Positions 61,845 to 64,000 of a stretch of 64,000 bases of DNA are shown here, piece by piece; position 1 is the stretch's first letter, and each line of letters starts with the position of its first letter. The position numbers and the translations under genes are program-made. The stretch spans positions 484,547-548,546 of the forward strand of contig NZ_JAHA01000006.1 of NCBI RefSeq assembly GCF_000526935.1, in the 5' to 3' direction. The DNA comes from Butyrivibrio sp. FCS014 (GTDB taxonomy: Bacteria; Bacillota; Clostridia; Lachnospirales; Lachnospiraceae). The notes below the pieces were generated by a model. It ran no database searches. It was not told the DNA's origin and was given only the letters and a program-made list of their open reading frames with translations.

Positions 61845-63009
61845 ATGAGTAAAGAATTAATGGATGCCCTTGAGCTTTTAGAGAAGGAGAAGAACATCAG
61901 CAAGGATTCTCTGTTTGATGCGATCGAGAACTCTCTGATCACAGCCTGCAAGAATAACTTTGGCAAGACTGACAACATCAGAGTTGAGATTGACAGAGAC
62001 AACTGTGACTTCAAGTGCTATGCCGACAAGGAAGTTGTTGAGACAGCCGATGACGTTATGGATCCCATGCTTGAGATCTCTCTGGATGATGCCAAGAAGA
62101 TCAGCAAGAAGGCAAAGGTTGGCGATATGGTAAGCGTATCCCTTAACTCCAAGGAGTTTGGACGCATTGCCACACAGAATGCCAAGAACGTTATTCTTCA
62201 GAAGATCCGCGAGGAAGAGCGCGGCGCCATCTATAATGAGTACTTTGAGAAGGAGCACGACATTGTAACAGGTGTTGTTCAGAGATTTATCGGTAAGAAC
62301 ATCAGCATCAACCTTGGCCGTGCAGATGCCATCCTCAATGAGAACGAGCAGGTTAAGACAGAAGTTTACAGACCTACACAGCGTCTTAGAGTATATGTAC
62401 TTGAAGTTAAGAACGGTTCAAAGGGACCCAGGATCCTTGTTTCCCGTACACATCCCGACCTTGTTAAGAAGCTCTTCGAGCAGGAGGTTGCTGAGATTCA
62501 GGACGGAACAGTAGAGATCAAGAGCATCGCAAGAGAGGCAGGAAGCCGTACCAAGATCGCGGTTTATTCCCACAACCCCAACGTTGATGCCGTAGGTGCC
62601 TGCGTAGGTGTAAACGGAAACAGAGTAAACCTCATCGTTGATGAGCTCAGCGGCGAGAAGATCGATGTCATCAACTGGGATGAGAACCCCGGTAACCTGA
62701 TCCAGAATGCTCTTTCACCTGCCAAGATCGTAGCAGTATTTGCCGATCCCGAGGAGAAGAGTGCAAAGGTTGTTGTTCCTGATTACCAGCTCTCACTTGC
62801 TATCGGTAAGGAAGGTCAGAACGCAAGACTTGCTGCCAGACTTACAGGATACAAGATCGATATCAAGAGCGAGGACTCAGGCTAAGGATGCTCCCGGATT
62901 CCGTATTGAGGACTATATGGATGACGAGGATGATGAAGAGTACGAGGGATATGAAGAATACGATACCGAGGCTTCTGAGGATGCAGCCGATGAGGGCTCA
63001 GAAGAGTAA
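61845..63009 (+). CDS. nusA: Transcription elongation/termination factor NusA, one frameshift near the end
   Basis: Start at ATG 61845 after TGGAGA; the ATG at 61833 overlaps that SD. The main frame (to 62885) covers the N-terminal polymerase-binding domain (1-125), S1 domain (about 130-200; GVVQRFIGKNISINLGRADAIL) and two KH domains (GACVGVNGNRVNLIVDELSGEKIDVI; LSLAIGKEGQNARLAARLTGYKIDI). One extra G at about 62880 ends it early. Corrected, it runs on for about 40 residues into a very acidic tail (YMDDEDDEEYEGYEEYD) and stops at 63009, giving 387 residues. The acidic tail is the unusual part. Confidence 0.93.
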
Positions 63010-63031
63010 TCCCAGGTAGATCGGGTTATCT

Positions 63032-63290
63032 ATGCAAAAGAAAATTCCAACCAGAAAATGTGTCGGATGCGGAAGGATGAAAGAGAAGAAGGAACTCATC
63101 AGGATCATCAAAACTCCCTGAGGGAGAGATCCTCGTGGAACCCACCGGCAAGGCCAACGGCAGAGGGGCATACATCTGCAGCAATGCAGAGTGCTTCAGA
63201 AAAGCTGTCAGGAACAAGGGCCTTGAGAGATCCCTTAAATCTTCAATTCCCGCCGATGTGCTTGAGCGTATTGAAAAGGAGCTTGGCTGA
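63032..63290 (+). CDS. ylxR: YlxR/RnpM-family RNA-binding protein, frameshifted
   Basis: ATG 63032. Begins KKIPTRKCVGCGRMKEKKELIRI, the YlxR signature. An extra C in ACTCCCTGAG (near 63119) creates a stop. Removing it restores EGEILVEPTGKANGRGAYIC and AECFRKAVRNKGLERSL, ending at TGA 63288-63290, 85 residues. The family binds RNA and has been linked to RNase P control. Sits between nusA and the L7Ae gene as usual. Confidence 0.85.
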
Positions 63291-63294
63291 TATA

Positions 63295-63645
63295 TTGGAT
63301 TCAAATAAAGTTTATTCGCTTCTTGGCCTTTGTATGAGGGCAGGGAAGCTAAAGAGCGGAGAGTTTGCCACCATGGAAGCTATCCGCAAGGGGAACTGCC
63401 AAACTGGTGATAGTAAGCAGTGATGCTTCGGATAACACCACCAAGCAGTTCAGTGATAAATGTAAGTTTTACAAAGGTCCCAATAGTTTTCTTTTTGGTG
63501 ATAAGGAAAGCCTGGGACACGCAATAGGGTAAGGATGTTCGAACAAGTCTGGCAATAACAGACACCAGGGCTGTCTGAGTCACTTCGGAAGAACTTACTG
63601 ATGATAGAAGAAGAGGACGGAGGAAATGTGAATGGCAAAAATTAA
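63295..63645 (+). pseudogene. L7Ae/L30e-family ribosomal-type protein (YlxQ), multiple frameshifts
   Basis: Probable TTG start at 63295 (DSNKVYSLLGLCMRAGKLKSGE). Reading through about five indels (GGGG near 63400; GGTCCC near 63478; T-run near 63495; GGGTAAGG near 63530; AGGG near 63570) restores AKLVIVSSDASDNTTKQF, FFGDKESLGHAIGKDVRTSLAITD and ESLRKNLL. It ends NVNGKN at TAA 63643-63645. YlxQ is a kink-turn RNA-binding protein. It overlaps the infB start by 14 bases. The high indel count is the error gradient at its worst. Confidence 0.75.
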
Positions 63646-64000
63646 AATATCCGAACTTGCTTTTGAGCTTGGATGCGAGTCAAAAGAGCTGATAGCTTTT
63701 TTGCAGGAGAATGGGATAGAGGCAAAACGCTCCAACAGTTTCTATCGAAGAGACAGACGCTGAAGTGGCCAAGAAGCACTTTGGTAAGACTTCAGGAAAA
63801 GAAGATAAGCCTGCCAAGTCTGATAATGCTGGACAAGAAGGCAGAGCCTGCCAAAGAGGAGAAGAAAGCTCCCCGAGGTAAAAGAGGCTCCTGCTGCAAA
63901 AGAGAGCGCTGCTCCCCGAAAGGAAGAGGCAGCAAAGCCTTCTTTTGGACAGACCTGCTGATGCAAAGGCTCCCGTAAAGAAGCCTGTTGACGGCGGCGA
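63632..64000 (+). CDS. infB: Translation initiation factor IF-2, N-terminal part, frameshifted and 3'-partial
   Basis: ATG 63632 after GGAGGAAA. The first about 30 residues, AKIKISELAFELGCESKELIAFLQENGIEAKRS, are the IF2_N domain. Removing single bases near 63742, 63831, 63874, 63918 and 63950 joins an Ala/Lys/Glu-rich linker (SSIEETDAEVAKKHFG; KKAEPAKEEKKAP; PADAKAPVKKPVDGG), as expected for IF-2. The G domain lies beyond the window. Essential gene, so the shifts are almost certainly errors. Confidence 0.85.

Overview
The window reads as chromosomal DNA of an anaerobic, polysaccharide-degrading Firmicute of the Lachnospiraceae, most like Butyrivibrio or Pseudobutyrivibrio. The grounds are Gram-positive-type PolC, sigma-A promoters and strong Shine-Dalgarno (SD) sites, a glycoside-phosphorylase gene set, YesM/YesN regulators, and a GH3 beta-glucosidase with the swapped domain order described for Butyrivibrio and Ruminococcus enzymes. 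The genus is an inference. I see no rRNA, insertion sequence, phage module or CRISPR array. There is one tRNA.

Layout. 1-7 kb: the end of a hybrid sensor kinase, two lipoproteins, and a PadR / HAAS-membrane / DUF4097 stress operon behind a strong promoter packed with TACGACAG repeats. 7-13.7 kb: a solitary carB, a CinA C-terminal amidase (pncC), a stand-alone receiver protein, a reverse-strand orphan and a PcfJ-like protein. 13.7-39.4 kb: a beta-glucan utilisation locus. It holds a permuted GH3, a GH94 phosphorylase, a second larger GH94/GH161-type phosphorylase, an ABC sugar importer (binding protein and two permeases), a second binding lipoprotein fused by overlap to a YesM kinase, a YesN regulator, a membrane-anchored carboxylesterase, a divergent PRPP synthetase, and a 1761-residue anchored GH16 laminarinase. 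The GH16 motif, the phosphorylase pair and the GH3 make laminarin-type beta-1,3-glucan the best substrate guess: the GH16 enzyme cuts outside, oligosaccharides are imported, phosphorylases release glucose-1-phosphate, and GH3 finishes.

39.5-44.6 kb: truA, a DUF5722 glycosidase-like secreted protein with a GT39-type membrane glycosyltransferase, and a small secreted protein. 44.7-57.6 kb: polysaccharide deacetylase and bactofilin, then the conserved pyrH-frr-uppS-cdsA-dxr-rseP-ispG-polC block (translation, isoprenoid and lipid-carrier supply, replication). 57.6-61.2 kb: an insertion that splits this block from its usual rimP-nusA-ylxR-L7Ae-infB continuation. It carries a 50-residue small gene, an HD-GYP phosphodiesterase, a free-standing intein-like gene with almost no extein, tRNA-Glu(CUC) and a paired small multidrug-resistance-type transporter. 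61.2-64 kb: the rimP-infB block, cut by the window end.

From about 59.1 kb onward nearly every gene carries single-base frameshifts, mostly one extra base repeating its neighbour, and they become denser toward 64 kb. Because essential genes are hit, I read these as sequence errors near a contig end rather than gene decay. The least explained structures are a five-member array of about 37-bp dyads at 30534-30776 and the mini-extein intein at 59045-60090.
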